DNA of 64,000 bases from JAICUF01 sp038250675 (GTDB lineage Bacteria > Gemmatimonadota > Gemmatimonadetes > Gemmatimonadales > GWC2-71-9): the NCBI GenBank assembly GCA_038250675.1, contig JBBSCB010000002.1:62001-126000 (forward strand), read 5' to 3'. A model generated the notes under the pieces. It was not told the DNA's origin, ran no database searches, and saw only the letters and a program-made list of their open reading frames with translations. Each line of letters begins with the position of its first letter. Position 1 is the stretch's first letter. A program made the position numbers and the translations under genes. This document shows, piece by piece, positions 42,054 to 50,832 of this stretch.

Positions 42054-42961
42054 GCGTCCTCTCCCACTGCCGTCCGGAACTCGCTCTCGAGGCGGCTCCG
42101 CTCGGGGTAGAACGCCTCCACCACGCCGCCGGCGGCGAGCAGCGCGGCAAGACCGCGGTTGAGCACGGCAAGCTCACCGGTGAGCCGGAACTGTCCCGGC
42201 CGGCCGGCCACCGGCTCGGCGCCAGCCAGCAGCGCGCCGAGCTCGGTGCCGGGGGGTACCACGAGCCGGTACGGGCCGCGCTGCGCCGCGGGCTGCCGCC
42301 CCGCGGTGACGATCCGCTCGAGCCGGCCCTGATGCAAAATGGCGACCCGATCGGCCAGGCGCTCGAGCTCATCGAGATTGTGCGACGCGATCAGCACCAC
42401 ACGGTCGGGGCGGCGCTCCGCGTCCACCAGGTCGCGGAACCGCTGGGTCCAGAGGGGATCGAGGCCGTGGGTCGGCTCGTCGAGCACGAGCAGTTCGGTG
42501 TCGCGCAGCAGCGCCTGCGCCAGGCCCAGCCGCTGCAGGTTGCCCTTGGACAACTGGCGCACCTGCTTGCGGCGATGCTCCTCGAGGCCCAGGCGCTCGA
42601 TCACGGCCTCGGTCCGCAGGCGCCGATCCGCCGGGACCAGCCCAGCGAGCGTGGCATAGCGGTGAAGGGCGGACTCGACGGTCCACCGCCGCGGCATCGC
42701 CACCAGCTCGGTGAGATAGCCGACGCCGTGCCCCTCGACGTAGCTGCGCGGTGACTGGCCGCCGACACGGACGGTACCGCTGGTGGGATGCAGGAAGCCG
42801 AGCAGGAGTGAGAGGAGGGTGCTCTTGCCGGCGCCGTTGGGGCCGGCAATGCCGAAGACCTCGCCGCGGCTGATGGTCAGCGACAGCTCGCGCAGCGCGT
42901 GCACGGTCCGTCCGCGCAATGGCGACTGGTAGGTTTTTGCGACCTGCTCCAGCGCGATCAC
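42050..42961 (-). CDS. ABC transporter ATP-binding protein
   Basis: 303 aa from GTG 42961, which overlaps the TPR gene stop (GTGA). Walker A FGIAGPNGAGKSTLLSLLLG, signature loop QLSKGNLQRLGLAQALL, Walker B ELLVLDEPTHGLDPLW and switch His in LIASHNLDEL. The last ~80 residues form a domain (PYRLVVPPGTELGALLAGAE, then FRLTGELAVLNRGLAAL) found in ABC-2 exporter ATPases. It powers the permease of the next gene. The TPR gene immediately upstream suggests the operon has a scaffold or sensing part. Confidence 0.95.
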   Translation of the reverse strand: MIALEQVAKTYQSPLRGRTVHALRELSLTISRGEVFGIAGPNGAGKSTLLSLLLGFLHPTSGTVRVGGQSPRSYVEGHGVGYLTELVAMPRRWTVESALHRYATLAGLVPADRRLRTEAVIERLGLEEHRRKQVRQLSKGNLQRLGLAQALLRDTELLVLDEPTHGLDPLWTQRFRDLVDAERRPDRVVLIASHNLDELERLADRVAILHQGRLERIVTAGRQPAAQRGPYRLVVPPGTELGALLAGAEPVAGRPGQFRLTGELAVLNRGLAALLAAGGVVEAFYPERSRLESEFRTAVGEDA

Positions 42962-44079
42962 TGGATGATGCGCAACACGCCTGCCTCCGCACTGCCACGG
43001 ATGAACTCTTCCGCGGTGGTCACCGGAATGATCACGCCGGTCTCGGTCTGTCCCCGGCGCGCCAGACTCGCCATGTAGTCCGCCAGCGAGGCCTGGACCC
43101 ATTCCTGTTCGGCGGCCTTCATCTGCAGGAGTATTTCCTCCCATGACCCGCGGAAGGTCGCACCGGCAAGCGTGGTCACCTGGTGCACCTCGACCGCGAC
43201 GGTCGGCTTCTTCTGCATGGCATGCAGCTCGGTGAGCAGCACGCCGAAGAGCTCGAGCTGGTTGGGGTCCCGCGGCGTGCCGTCGGGCTGCTGTGCCTCC
43301 ACCTCGGCCAGCAGCATGTCGATCGCATCGGGCTCGCCGGCCACATCGTTGAGCCGCGCGATCCACGGCGCGAGCTCGGGGTCTTCGTCCGGCAGGCGGT
43401 AGAGGGTCTTCTTGAGCTCGATGTGGCGCCAGATGGCCAGCTCGTCGAAGTGCTCCTCGGGCTGGGTGCGCTCGAGGTGATGGAGTGCCGCCTCCGATTC
43501 GCCGCGATCATACAGCAGGTTGGCGAGGTAGATCCGCGCCTCGCTGTATTCGGCGTCGAGCTGGAGGGCGCGGCGGAGCCAGTAGAGCGCGGCGCCGTCC
43601 CGTCCCAGGCGGTGCGACGCATAGCCCAGTGACGCGGCGGCGTCGGCCGACTCGGGGTGCGCCTGCGCCGCGAGGTCGAAGAAGCGGTGGGCCGGCGCGA
43701 TGTGTCCCTCGCGGAAGAGCGCGCGACCCACCTGCAGCATCAGGTCGGGATCGTCGCCAAAGCCGAGCTGGAGGATTCGTTCGAAGGCGTGGATGGCGCC
43801 GTCGCGATCGCCCAGCTTGAGCCGGGTCTCGCCGACGCCGGCCAGGCCGTCCTCATGATCGGGATCTAGCGAGAGCGCGTGCTCGAAGCTGCGCCGGGCC
43901 CACGCATAGTCCTCGCGCGCGAGGTAGGCGTACGCCATGCCGACATGGAGTTCGATGCAGTGTGGATAGAGGGTGATGCCGTCCTTCAGGATGGCGAGTG
44001 CGTCGTCGTACCGACCTTCGTTATAGAGTTGATGGGCTTGTTCGTCGAAGTCGTCGGAGCTGAGAAAGGCGTCCGACAT
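42958..44079 (-). CDS. TPR-repeat protein
   Basis: 373 aa from ATG 44079, preceded by GGAGG. Tandem TPR helices from about residue 11: EQAHQLYNEGRYDDALAILK, then ELHVGMAYAYLAREDYAWAR, AHRFFDLAAQAHPESADAAA and ALYWLRRALQLDAEYSEARI, four to five repeats. A separate C-terminal domain (VAVEVHQVTTLAGATFRGSW, then WVQASLADYMASLARRGQTE) is not recognised. Cytoplasmic; TPRs bind other proteins. It leads an operon with an ABC ATPase and permease. Confidence 0.9.
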   Translation of the reverse strand: MSDAFLSSDDFDEQAHQLYNEGRYDDALAILKDGITLYPHCIELHVGMAYAYLAREDYAWARRSFEHALSLDPDHEDGLAGVGETRLKLGDRDGAIHAFERILQLGFGDDPDLMLQVGRALFREGHIAPAHRFFDLAAQAHPESADAAASLGYASHRLGRDGAALYWLRRALQLDAEYSEARIYLANLLYDRGESEAALHHLERTQPEEHFDELAIWRHIELKKTLYRLPDEDPELAPWIARLNDVAGEPDAIDMLLAEVEAQQPDGTPRDPNQLELFGVLLTELHAMQKKPTVAVEVHQVTTLAGATFRGSWEEILLQMKAAEQEWVQASLADYMASLARRGQTETGVIIPVTTAEEFIRGSAEAGVLRIIQ

Positions 44080-44179
44080 CGGCAGGTCCTCCGGCGCGGG
44101 GTTGATCCCAAGGTACGAACGCCGGGGAGCGGGAGCAAGCGGTCGAAAGTGGCGGCAAACCGGTCGATGGCGAGCGGAC

Positions 44180-44221
44180 TTGACGGACCGGCCGGTCCAT
44201 TTATCTTACTGACCGGTCAGT
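44180..44221 (+). promoter_or_regulatory. Promoter with two palindromic TetR-type operators
   Basis: TTGACG (44180-44185), a 16-base spacer and TATCTT (44202-44207) form a plus-strand promoter. Two perfect 14-base palindromes lie on it: GGACCGGCCGGTCC (44185-44198) in the spacer and ACTGACCGGTCAGT (44208-44221) just past the -10. Both share the GACCGG half-site and are centred 23 bases apart. The next gene encodes a TetR regulator, so self-repression is very likely. Ribosome binding site AAAGGAGAGG follows. Confidence 0.75.
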
Positions 44222-44239
44222 TAGTAAAGGAGAGGATTC

Positions 44240-44905
44240 ATGCGTCCCACCCTGCCCCCCGCGCCCCGCTGGCAGCGGCGTCCCGAAGCCCGCCCCGAGG
44301 AGATCCTCGACGCGGCGTTTCAGGTCTTCGGCGAAGCGGGCTTTGCCCGCACCCGGGTGGAAGACGTCGCCCGCCGGGCCGGCGTCAGCAAGGGGACGCT
44401 CTACCTCTACTTCGACTCCAAGGAAACGCTGTTCCGCGAGATGGTGCGCGCCAAGATCATCCCCTGCGTCGTCCAGGGTGAGGAGCTGCTGGCGACCCAC
44501 GACGGCACCGCGCGTGAACTCCTGGTCCTCCTCGTCCGTCGCATGTGGGCCACCGTTCGCGCGCCCGACGTGGCCCGGATCGGCCGGCTGGTGCAGGCCG
44601 AGCTGGCCAATTTCCCCGAGCTGGCCCGGTTCTACTTTGACGAGGTCATTCTGCGTTCCCGCCGCCTGATCCAGGCGGCGCTGGACCGCGGCGTGGCCAG
44701 CGGCGAGTTCCGCGCCACCCCGCTCCAGTTTGCCACCCGCGCCATCGGCTCGCTGCTGGTGCATTCGGGCCAGCAGCAGTGCTTCTTCGCGTCACTCGAT
44801 CCCAGCGCCCTGCCCGATGAGCAGGTCGTGGATGGCGTCATCGACTTCGTACTGAACGGCGTGCTGGCTCCGGCTGCGCGCACCCGCTCCAAGGACCGGT
44901 CCTGA
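44240..44905 (+). CDS. TetR-family regulator of the efflux operon
   Basis: 221 aa. N-terminal helix-turn-helix: RPEEILDAAFQVFGEAGFAR, then TRVEDVARRAGVSKGTLYLY and FDSKETLFREM, the classical TetR pattern. The C-terminal ligand domain is helical (ARELLVLLVRRMWATVRAPD, ELARFYFDEVILRSRRLIQA). It likely represses the operon it heads by binding the palindromes at 44185-44221, and releases when a toxic compound binds. Its stop shares one base with the start of the outer-membrane channel gene. Confidence 0.95.
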   Translation: MRPTLPPAPRWQRRPEARPEEILDAAFQVFGEAGFARTRVEDVARRAGVSKGTLYLYFDSKETLFREMVRAKIIPCVVQGEELLATHDGTARELLVLLVRRMWATVRAPDVARIGRLVQAELANFPELARFYFDEVILRSRRLIQAALDRGVASGEFRATPLQFATRAIGSLLVHSGQQQCFFASLDPSALPDEQVVDGVIDFVLNGVLAPAARTRSKDRS

Positions 44906-46233
44906 TGCGCTCCACCCTGCTGCTGCTCGCGCTCGCCGCGGCGTGCGTGACGCCACTCGCGAGGCCCGTCGCGGCCCAGACGGCCGATACGATCCACGTC
45001 CCCACCCGCATCTCGCTGCTCGACGCGATCCGGCTGGGGCGGACCCGCGGCGTCAGCGCATCGCTGGCGCAGCTGAGTGCCGATGTGGCCGGCGCGCGCG
45101 TACGCGAGCGCCGCGCCGACCTCCTGCCATCCATCGGCGGATCCGCCGCGGCAAGCCGCCGCCAGATCAACCTCGACGAGTTCGGCTTTCCCGGCGTGAC
45201 CGGGGTGACGCCGGCCTTCAACGTCGTCACGCTGCAGCTCCACGGCTCGCAGACGCTGTTCGACGCCGCCGCGATGGCGCGGGTGCGCGCGGGCCGTGAC
45301 ACCGCCGCGGCGGCCGGCCTCGATGTCCGGGCCGTGGGCGAAGCCACCGCCGCCGCCGCGGGCTTTGCCTATCTCCGCGTCCTCAGCGCCGACGAGACGG
45401 TGCGGGCGCGGGAAGCGGACAGCACCATCGCCGCCACGCTGCTGGACCAGGCGCGCAAGCTGGTGGACGCCGGCGTCAGCCCTGCCATCGACGCGACACG
45501 CAGTGAGGTCGGCTTCGCCAGCGTGCAGTCCCAGCTCGAGGTGGCCCGGAATCTTCGCGATCGCGCGCGGCTCGAACTGCTGCGCACGCTGGACGCACCG
45601 GCGGACACCCCGCTCGAGCTCACCGACTCGCTCACTGGCGGCGAGGTCGCGCTGCCGACCGACCCGGCGGGCGCGGTCGCCTTTGCCCGGAGCCACCGAC
45701 CGGAGCTCATCGCCGAGCACGCCCGCACCGAGGCCGCACGGCGCAACCTTGCGGCCATTCGCCTCGAGGCGCTGCCCACGATCGGCGTCTCGGGGTACTA
45801 CGAGCAGACCGGCCGCTCCTTGGGCACGCTGGCGGGCACCTACCTGGTGCAGCTCGGCGTGAACATCCCGATTCTCGACGGCTTCCGCCGGCAGGCCCGC
45901 GCCGCCGAGCAGCGCCTCCGGGTGCAGGCGCAGGAGCTCCGGGAGCGGGACCTGGCCAACGGCATCGAGACCGATGCCCGCGAGGCGCTGCTCGACCTCG
46001 CCTCGGCCCGCCAGCGGGTCCGCCTCGCGGGCAGCCGGGTCCAGCTCGCGCAACAGGAGCTGGCGCAGGCCGAGGAGCGGTTCCGGGCCGGCGTCGCGGG
46101 CAGTGTGGAGACCACCACGGCGCAGAGCTCCGTCATCGCCGCGCGCGACGCACTCATCCAGGCGCGGGCGGCGTACGGCACGGCGCGAGTCACGACCTAC
46201 CGGGCACTCGGTGTCCTGGCGGACATGCCGTAG
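44905..46233 (+). CDS. TolC-family outer-membrane efflux channel
   Basis: 442 aa, signal peptide residues 1-24 (LLLALAAACVTPLARPVAAQ). Two OEP repeats: SLLDAIRLGRTRGVSASLAQ, then ARVRERRADLLPSIGGSAAA in the first, and PAGAVAFARSHRPELIAEHA, RRNLAAIRLEALPTIGVSGY in the second, with long coiled-coil helices (QELRERDLANGIETDAREAL). Such proteins trimerise into a tunnel through the outer membrane. It pairs with the EmrA-like and EmrB-like genes that follow. Confidence 0.95.
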   Translation: MRSTLLLLALAAACVTPLARPVAAQTADTIHVPTRISLLDAIRLGRTRGVSASLAQLSADVAGARVRERRADLLPSIGGSAAASRRQINLDEFGFPGVTGVTPAFNVVTLQLHGSQTLFDAAAMARVRAGRDTAAAAGLDVRAVGEATAAAAGFAYLRVLSADETVRAREADSTIAATLLDQARKLVDAGVSPAIDATRSEVGFASVQSQLEVARNLRDRARLELLRTLDAPADTPLELTDSLTGGEVALPTDPAGAVAFARSHRPELIAEHARTEAARRNLAAIRLEALPTIGVSGYYEQTGRSLGTLAGTYLVQLGVNIPILDGFRRQARAAEQRLRVQAQELRERDLANGIETDAREALLDLASARQRVRLAGSRVQLAQQELAQAEERFRAGVAGSVETTTAQSSVIAARDALIQARAAYGTARVTTYRALGVLADMP

Positions 46234-46280
46234 CTGCGCGCAGCGACAAGACTCATCGCATTTCACGCATCAAAGGAACC

Positions 46281-47360
46281 ATGACGAACATGCCAATCGA
46301 ACTCGACGAGGCGCCGGCGCCCCGGCGGCGGGTGTCGCCGCTGCTCATCGCCGGCATCATGGTGCTGTTGGTGGCCGCGTGGGGGCTGACCAAATACCTC
46401 CACGGGCGCAATCACGTGGAGACTGACAACGCCGAGGTGGACGGCCACATCACGCCGATCGCGCCCAAGGTGCAGGCGTTCGTGGCCCGCGTCCTCGTGG
46501 ACGACAATCAGGGGGTCACGGCGGGCGACACGCTGGTGGTGCTCGACGACCGTGATCTCCAGGTCCGGCTCCAGCAGGCCCAGGCCGACCTGGCCAACGC
46601 GCAGGCCTCGGCCGGCACCGGCCGGAGCGCGGGCATGGCGCAGGCGCAGATCCAGTCGAGCCGCGCCACCGCCTCCGGCGCGAGCGCGGAAGTCGGCGCG
46701 GCCGAAGCCGCCTACCGCAAGGCGGCGGCGGACCTGGAGCGCTACCGCACGCTGGCGGCGCAGAAGATCATCGCGGCCCAGCTGTTCGACGCGGCGCAGG
46801 CCGCCGCCGACGCCGCGCGCGCCAATCTCGAAGCGGTACGACGGCAGGCATCGGCCAGCGGCAGCAACGTGGCAGTCGCCACCGCCGGCCTGCGCTCGGC
46901 TGAGGCCCGGCTCCAGGCCGCGCAGACCGCGGTGGACAATGCCCGCATCCAGCTTGACTACACCGTGATCACGGCGCCGACGGACGGCGTGGTCGCCCGC
47001 CGGCGGGTGGAGCCGGGTGAGTTGGTGCAGGTGGGGCAGACGCTGATGTCGGTCGTGCCGCTGAGCGATGTCTGGGTGACGGCCAATCTCAAGGAGACGC
47101 AGCTGCGGCGGGTCCGGCCGGGTGACCTGGCGGAGTTTTCCGTCGATGCCTACCCCGGCGTCACATTCCACGGCAAGGTGGAGAGCATCTCGCCCGCCAC
47201 CGGCGCAAAGTTTGCCCTGCTCCCGCCGGACAACGCCACCGGCAACTTCACCAAGGTGGTGCAGCGGGTACCGGTACGGATCGCGGTGGATCGGGGCCGG
47301 GACCCGACCCACCCGCTCCGCCCCGGCATGTCGGTCGACGCGACGATCACGGTGAAGTGA
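46281..47360 (+). CDS. emrA: EmrA-type membrane fusion protein
   Basis: 359 aa. One N-terminal membrane helix (PLLIAGIMVLLVAAWGLTKY), then the lipoyl-like half HVETDNAEVDGHITPIAPKV with KV..VLVDDNQGVTAGDTLVV, a long coiled coil rich in Ala and Gln (about residues 95-215), and the second half ARIQLDYTVITAPTDGVVAR-like segment (RIQLDYTVITAPTDGVVARR). It bridges the inner-membrane pump and the TolC-like channel. Strong match to EmrA/HlyD. Confidence 0.95.
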   Translation: MTNMPIELDEAPAPRRRVSPLLIAGIMVLLVAAWGLTKYLHGRNHVETDNAEVDGHITPIAPKVQAFVARVLVDDNQGVTAGDTLVVLDDRDLQVRLQQAQADLANAQASAGTGRSAGMAQAQIQSSRATASGASAEVGAAEAAYRKAAADLERYRTLAAQKIIAAQLFDAAQAAADAARANLEAVRRQASASGSNVAVATAGLRSAEARLQAAQTAVDNARIQLDYTVITAPTDGVVARRRVEPGELVQVGQTLMSVVPLSDVWVTANLKETQLRRVRPGDLAEFSVDAYPGVTFHGKVESISPATGAKFALLPPDNATGNFTKVVQRVPVRIAVDRGRDPTHPLRPGMSVDATITVK

Positions 47361-47367
47361 GTCCTCC

Positions 47368-48954
47368 GTGACCTCGATCGCCCTGTCCACCGGGCGCCCG
47401 CAGATGGCGCGCGCGGACGTCTACCGCTTCCGGTATCTCATCGCCTTCGCAGTGACGATGGCCAGCATGCTCGAGCTGGTGGATACCAGCATCGTGAACG
47501 TCGCCATCCCGCACATGATGGGGAACCTCGGCGCCACGCTCGACGAAATCGCGTGGGTGAGTACCGGTTATATCGTCGCGAACGTCATCATCCTGCCGCT
47601 CACGAGCTGGCTCTCCGATCGTTTTGGCCGCCGGAATTACTATACCGGCTCGATCGCCCTCTTCACCGTGGCGTCGTTCTTCTGCGGCAATGCCCACACG
47701 CTGGAAACGCTGGTGGGCGCGCGGGTGGTCCAGGGCATCGGCGGCGGGGCGCTGATCTCGACGGCGCAGGCCATTCTGTTCGACGTCTTCCCCCTCGAGG
47801 AGCGGGGCAAGGCGATGGTCATCTTCGGCATGGGTGTGATGGTGGGCCCCACGCTCGGTCCCACCCTCGGTGGCTGGATCACCGACAACTATTCGTGGCC
47901 CTGGATCTTCTACATCAACATCCCGCTCGGGGCCATCGCGGCGATGCTGACGTGGCGCTACGTCCCGGAGCCGCTGCACCCCAACGAGCGAACCGACCAC
48001 GTGGATTGGCTGGGACTGGGCCTCCTCATCGTCGGCATCGGCACCCTCCAGATCCTGCTCGAGCGGGGCGAGGCGCGCGACTGGTTCGATTCGCGCGAAA
48101 TCATCGTCGAGTCGGTGATCGCCTCGATCGCGCTCGTGTCGTTCGTCTGGCATGAGCTGACCGCCGACCAGCCGATCGTGGACCTCAGGATCCTCGGCAA
48201 CCGGCAGCTCGCCGGCGGCGTGATCTTCGGGCTCATGCTCGGCTTTGCACTCTACGCCAGCGTGTTCGCCCTGCCGGTGTTTCTCCAGAACCTGCTCGGC
48301 TACACCGCCTGGGACACCGGCAAGGTGATCCTGCCCGGCGCGATCGCCAGCGCGGTGACCATGGCTGCGATGGGCCGGCTGGGCACCCGCTTCGACGCGC
48401 GCTGGCTGATTACCCTCGGCGTCGCGCTGTTCGCCTGGTCGATGTGGCTGCACTACCACTTCACGATGGACATCGGGCTGCACGACCTGTTCTGGCCGAT
48501 GGTCCTGCGCGGCATCGGCCTGGGATGCATCTTCGTGCCGCTGACGCAGGTCGCGGTGGCCGATCTCCGCCCGTCGCAACTGGCCCAGGGCACCGGGCTC
48601 TTCAACCTGTCCCGCCAGCTCGGCGGCAGCTTCGGCATCGCGGTCGCAGCCACGCTGCTGAGCCGGTTCAGTGAAAAGGCGCGCGAGGCACTGCTCCCGC
48701 ATCTGACCGCCGGCGATCCCGCGGCACGCCAGTGGCTCGAGCAGGTCACCCACGGTATGATGCGCCAGGGCGGTTCGCTCCAGAGCGCGCAACTAAAGGC
48801 CTACGCGGTGCTGGACCGCGTCCTCACCCAGCAGGCGTCGGTCGTGGCGTTCGAGAAGGTGTTCTTCACGATGGGAGTCACCTTCGTCTGCGGGCTCCCG
48901 CTGCTGCTCATGTTCCGAACCGGCCGGGGCCGCGGCGGCGGCATGGCCCACTGA
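47368..48954 (+). CDS. emrB: EmrB-type MFS drug exporter (DHA2, 14 spans)
   Basis: 528 aa from GTG 47368, 7 bases after emrA. DHA2 signatures: MLELVDTSIVNVAIPHMMGN, LGATLDEIAWVSTGYIVANV, motif A WLSDRFGRRNYYTG and motif C GVMVGPTLGPTLGGWITDNY. About 14 membrane segments. It exports hydrophobic toxins using protons, as the pump of the tripartite system with the fusion protein and TolC-like channel encoded ahead of it. Likely induced when the TetR regulator lets go of its operators. Confidence 0.96.
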   Translation: MTSIALSTGRPQMARADVYRFRYLIAFAVTMASMLELVDTSIVNVAIPHMMGNLGATLDEIAWVSTGYIVANVIILPLTSWLSDRFGRRNYYTGSIALFTVASFFCGNAHTLETLVGARVVQGIGGGALISTAQAILFDVFPLEERGKAMVIFGMGVMVGPTLGPTLGGWITDNYSWPWIFYINIPLGAIAAMLTWRYVPEPLHPNERTDHVDWLGLGLLIVGIGTLQILLERGEARDWFDSREIIVESVIASIALVSFVWHELTADQPIVDLRILGNRQLAGGVIFGLMLGFALYASVFALPVFLQNLLGYTAWDTGKVILPGAIASAVTMAAMGRLGTRFDARWLITLGVALFAWSMWLHYHFTMDIGLHDLFWPMVLRGIGLGCIFVPLTQVAVADLRPSQLAQGTGLFNLSRQLGGSFGIAVAATLLSRFSEKAREALLPHLTAGDPAARQWLEQVTHGMMRQGGSLQSAQLKAYAVLDRVLTQQASVVAFEKVFFTMGVTFVCGLPLLLMFRTGRGRGGGMAH

Positions 48955-48966
48955 GCCGGCACCGGC

Positions 48967-48996
48967 TTGCCCGGGCGCAGGGTGGCTTCGTATACT
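48967..48996 (+). promoter_or_regulatory. Promoter of the pqq operon
   Basis: TTGCCC (48967-48972), an 18-base spacer and TATACT (48991-48996, 5/6 match). Transcription would start near 49003, leaving a ~70-base leader before pqqA, with AGGAGGTG (49061-49068) as a strong ribosome binding site. It lies right after the emrB stop, so pqq has its own control. Confidence 0.55.
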
Positions 48997-49074
48997 CCAA
49001 ATGCGGTCGCGGGCGGCGCAGTGCAGGTACGTCGCGCCGCGCGCCGGCCGATCATCCATCAGGAGGTGCTGGGT

Positions 49075-49149
49075 ATGCGCTGGACCAAGCCAACGGCGGA
49101 AGTCGTGGCGGTGACGCTGGAAGTCACGGCCTACGTCGCAACGCTCTAG
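49075..49149 (+). CDS. pqqA: PQQ precursor peptide PqqA
   Basis: 24 aa from ATG 49075, six bases after AGGAGGTG. The sequence opens MRWTKPTAEVVAV and ends TLEVTAYVATL, matching the WTKP...EVTxY pattern of PqqA. Glu16 and Tyr20 are the residues that PqqE joins and that become the PQQ skeleton; the E-x3-Y spacing is preserved. It is not catalytic; it is the substrate. The first gene of the operon, with a hairpin after its stop. Confidence 0.95.
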   Translation: MRWTKPTAEVVAVTLEVTAYVATL

Positions 49150-49161
49150 ATCTGTCTGACG

Positions 49162-49188
49162 CGGGGTCCGCCTTGACGGCGGGCCCCG
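49162..49188 (+). promoter_or_regulatory. Hairpin between pqqA and pqqB
   Basis: CGGGGTCCGCC (49162-49172), loop TTGAC, GGCGGGCCCCG (49178-49188): an 11-bp stem with one G-U pair. It lies 12 bases after the pqqA stop, has no T-run, and ends 10 bases before pqqB. Similar structures in other pqq operons lower downstream transcript so that PqqA peptide is made in excess. Confidence 0.65.
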
Positions 49189-49198
49189 TGCCGCATTT

Positions 49199-50098
49199 GT
49201 GAACGTCATCCTCCTCGGCACCGCGGCCGGCGGTGGCTTCCCGCAGTGGAACTGCTGGTGCCCCGTCTGCCGCGTCGCGCGGCGCGATCCCGCCGCCGCC
49301 CACCCCCGCACCCAATCCTCGGTAGCCATCAGCGCCGACGGCCGGCGCTGGTACCTGTTGAATGCCTCGCCCGATATCCGGGCCCAGGTGGCCACGCTTC
49401 CCGCCGAAGAGCCCGTCGGCACGCGGCACGTGCCGGTCGACGGCGTGCTGCTCACGGACGCCGAGCTCGACCACACGCTCGGTCTCGTCCTGCTGCGCGA
49501 AGCGCGCCGCCTGCCACTATACGCCACCGCGCGCACAGCACAGATCCTCGACGAGGATTCCCATCTGCTGCCCACGATGCGGGCTTTTGGCGAGTTTCCG
49601 GTCACTACCCTGCCGCTACGGCGCGCGGTGCCGATCCTCCACCGCGAAGGCGCCGACGCCGGGCTCACCGTGGAGGCGTTTCCGGTGCCGGGCCATGCAC
49701 CCAGATTTGCCGCCGATGCCGGCACCGGCCACACCGTGGGCCTCCTGATCCGGCACGGCACCGCCGCCATGGCGTACGTGCCCGGTTGCGGCGCTCTCGT
49801 GCCGGACGTGCTGGACCGCCTCGACAATGCGGCGCTGGTGCTCGTTGACGGCACCTTCTGGAGTGACGACGAGCTTACTGCGCTGGGAATCGGTGACCGC
49901 ACGGCGCGGGCAATGGGCCACCAGCCGATCGCGGGCGCCAACGGCAGTCTTGCCGCGCTGGCCGGCCTGCCGGGGCGAGTGGTCTACGTGCATATCAACA
50001 ACACCAATCCCATCCTGCTGGAGCATTCTCCCGAGCGGGCGGCAGTCGCGGCCGCCGGCGTAACCGTCGGGGACGATGGCATGAGCTTTTCCCTGTGA
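49199..50098 (+). CDS. pqqB: PQQ biosynthesis protein PqqB
   Basis: 299 aa from GTG 49199. Metallo-beta-lactamase fold: VILLGTAAGGGFPQWNCWCP opens with the Cys-x-Cys-x2-Cys zinc knuckle (CWCPVC), then LLTDAELDHTLGLVLLREAR in place of the usual HxHxDH, as in all PqqB, and VYVHINNTNPILLEHSPERA near the end. It is thought to oxidise or hydroxylate the processed tyrosine intermediate before PqqC. Length matches (about 304). Overlaps pqqC by 4 bases. Confidence 0.97.
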   Translation: MNVILLGTAAGGGFPQWNCWCPVCRVARRDPAAAHPRTQSSVAISADGRRWYLLNASPDIRAQVATLPAEEPVGTRHVPVDGVLLTDAELDHTLGLVLLREARRLPLYATARTAQILDEDSHLLPTMRAFGEFPVTTLPLRRAVPILHREGADAGLTVEAFPVPGHAPRFAADAGTGHTVGLLIRHGTAAMAYVPGCGALVPDVLDRLDNAALVLVDGTFWSDDELTALGIGDRTARAMGHQPIAGANGSLAALAGLPGRVVYVHINNTNPILLEHSPERAAVAAAGVTVGDDGMSFSL

Positions 50099-50832
50099 CG
50101 CCCAGCCTGCCCGCTCCGCCAGAGCCGCCGATGCCGCGACTGGATCGCCCGCTGCCGCCCGACGCGCTGGCCGATGCGCTGCGGTCCTTCAGCACCTCCT
50201 ACTACGCGGGCCATCCGTTCCACGAGCTGATGCACCGCGGCGCGCTCAGCCGCCGCCAGCTTCAGGGCTGGGTGGCCAATCGCCTGGCGTACCAGCTGGC
50301 CATCCCGCGCAAGGATGCGGCGATTCTCTCCAATTGCCCCGAGGCCGCCGTGCGTCGGCTCTGGATCCAGCGCATCGTGGACCACGACGGGACGGCGCCC
50401 GGCACCGGCGGCATCGAGATGTGGATCCGCCTTGGCGAGACACTGGGCGTGCCACGCGAGGAGATGGAGGACCAGCGCCACGTCCTGCCCGCCGTCCGTC
50501 TCGCGGCTGAGTCCTACGTGACTTTCTGCCGGACCCGGCCGTGGCTCGAGGCGGTGGCGTCGTCGCTCACCGAGCTCTTTGCGCCCGATCTCATGCGTCG
50601 CCGGATCGCCGCCTTCGCGGAGCACTATCCCTGGGTGGATCGGACCGGGCTGGAGTACTTCCAGTCCCGGCTGCTGCAGGCCCCGCGCGACAGTCGGCAC
50701 GGACTGGCCCTCGTGCAGGAGCGTTCCACCACGATCGAGCTGCAGCAGCGGACGTTTGACGCCCTCCGGTTCAAGCTGGAGATGCTGTGGGTCATGATCG
50801 ACGCGATACACAACGCGTACCGCGATGACTGA
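50095..50832 (+). CDS. pqqC: Pyrroloquinoline-quinone synthase PqqC
   Basis: 245 aa, GTG start overlapping pqqB. All-helical heme-oxygenase-like fold: YYAGHPFHELMHRGALSRRQ, QGWVANRLAYQLAIPRKDAA, then RIVDHDGTAPGTGGIEMWIR and HYPWVDRTGLEYFQSRLLQA. Conserved His, Arg and Tyr of the PQQ pocket are visible in these segments. It performs the last ring closure and eight-electron oxidation to PQQ using O2, which implies aerobic growth. Confidence 0.97.
   Translation: MTPSLPAPPEPPMPRLDRPLPPDALADALRSFSTSYYAGHPFHELMHRGALSRRQLQGWVANRLAYQLAIPRKDAAILSNCPEAAVRRLWIQRIVDHDGTAPGTGGIEMWIRLGETLGVPREEMEDQRHVLPAVRLAAESYVTFCRTRPWLEAVASSLTELFAPDLMRRRIAAFAEHYPWVDRTGLEYFQSRLLQAPRDSRHGLALVQERSTTIELQQRTFDALRFKLEMLWVMIDAIHNAYRDD

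Noticed and set aside
44632..46266. Minus-strand open frame of 544 codons
   Set aside because: Antisense to the TolC-family gene; composition is that of a GC-driven shadow.
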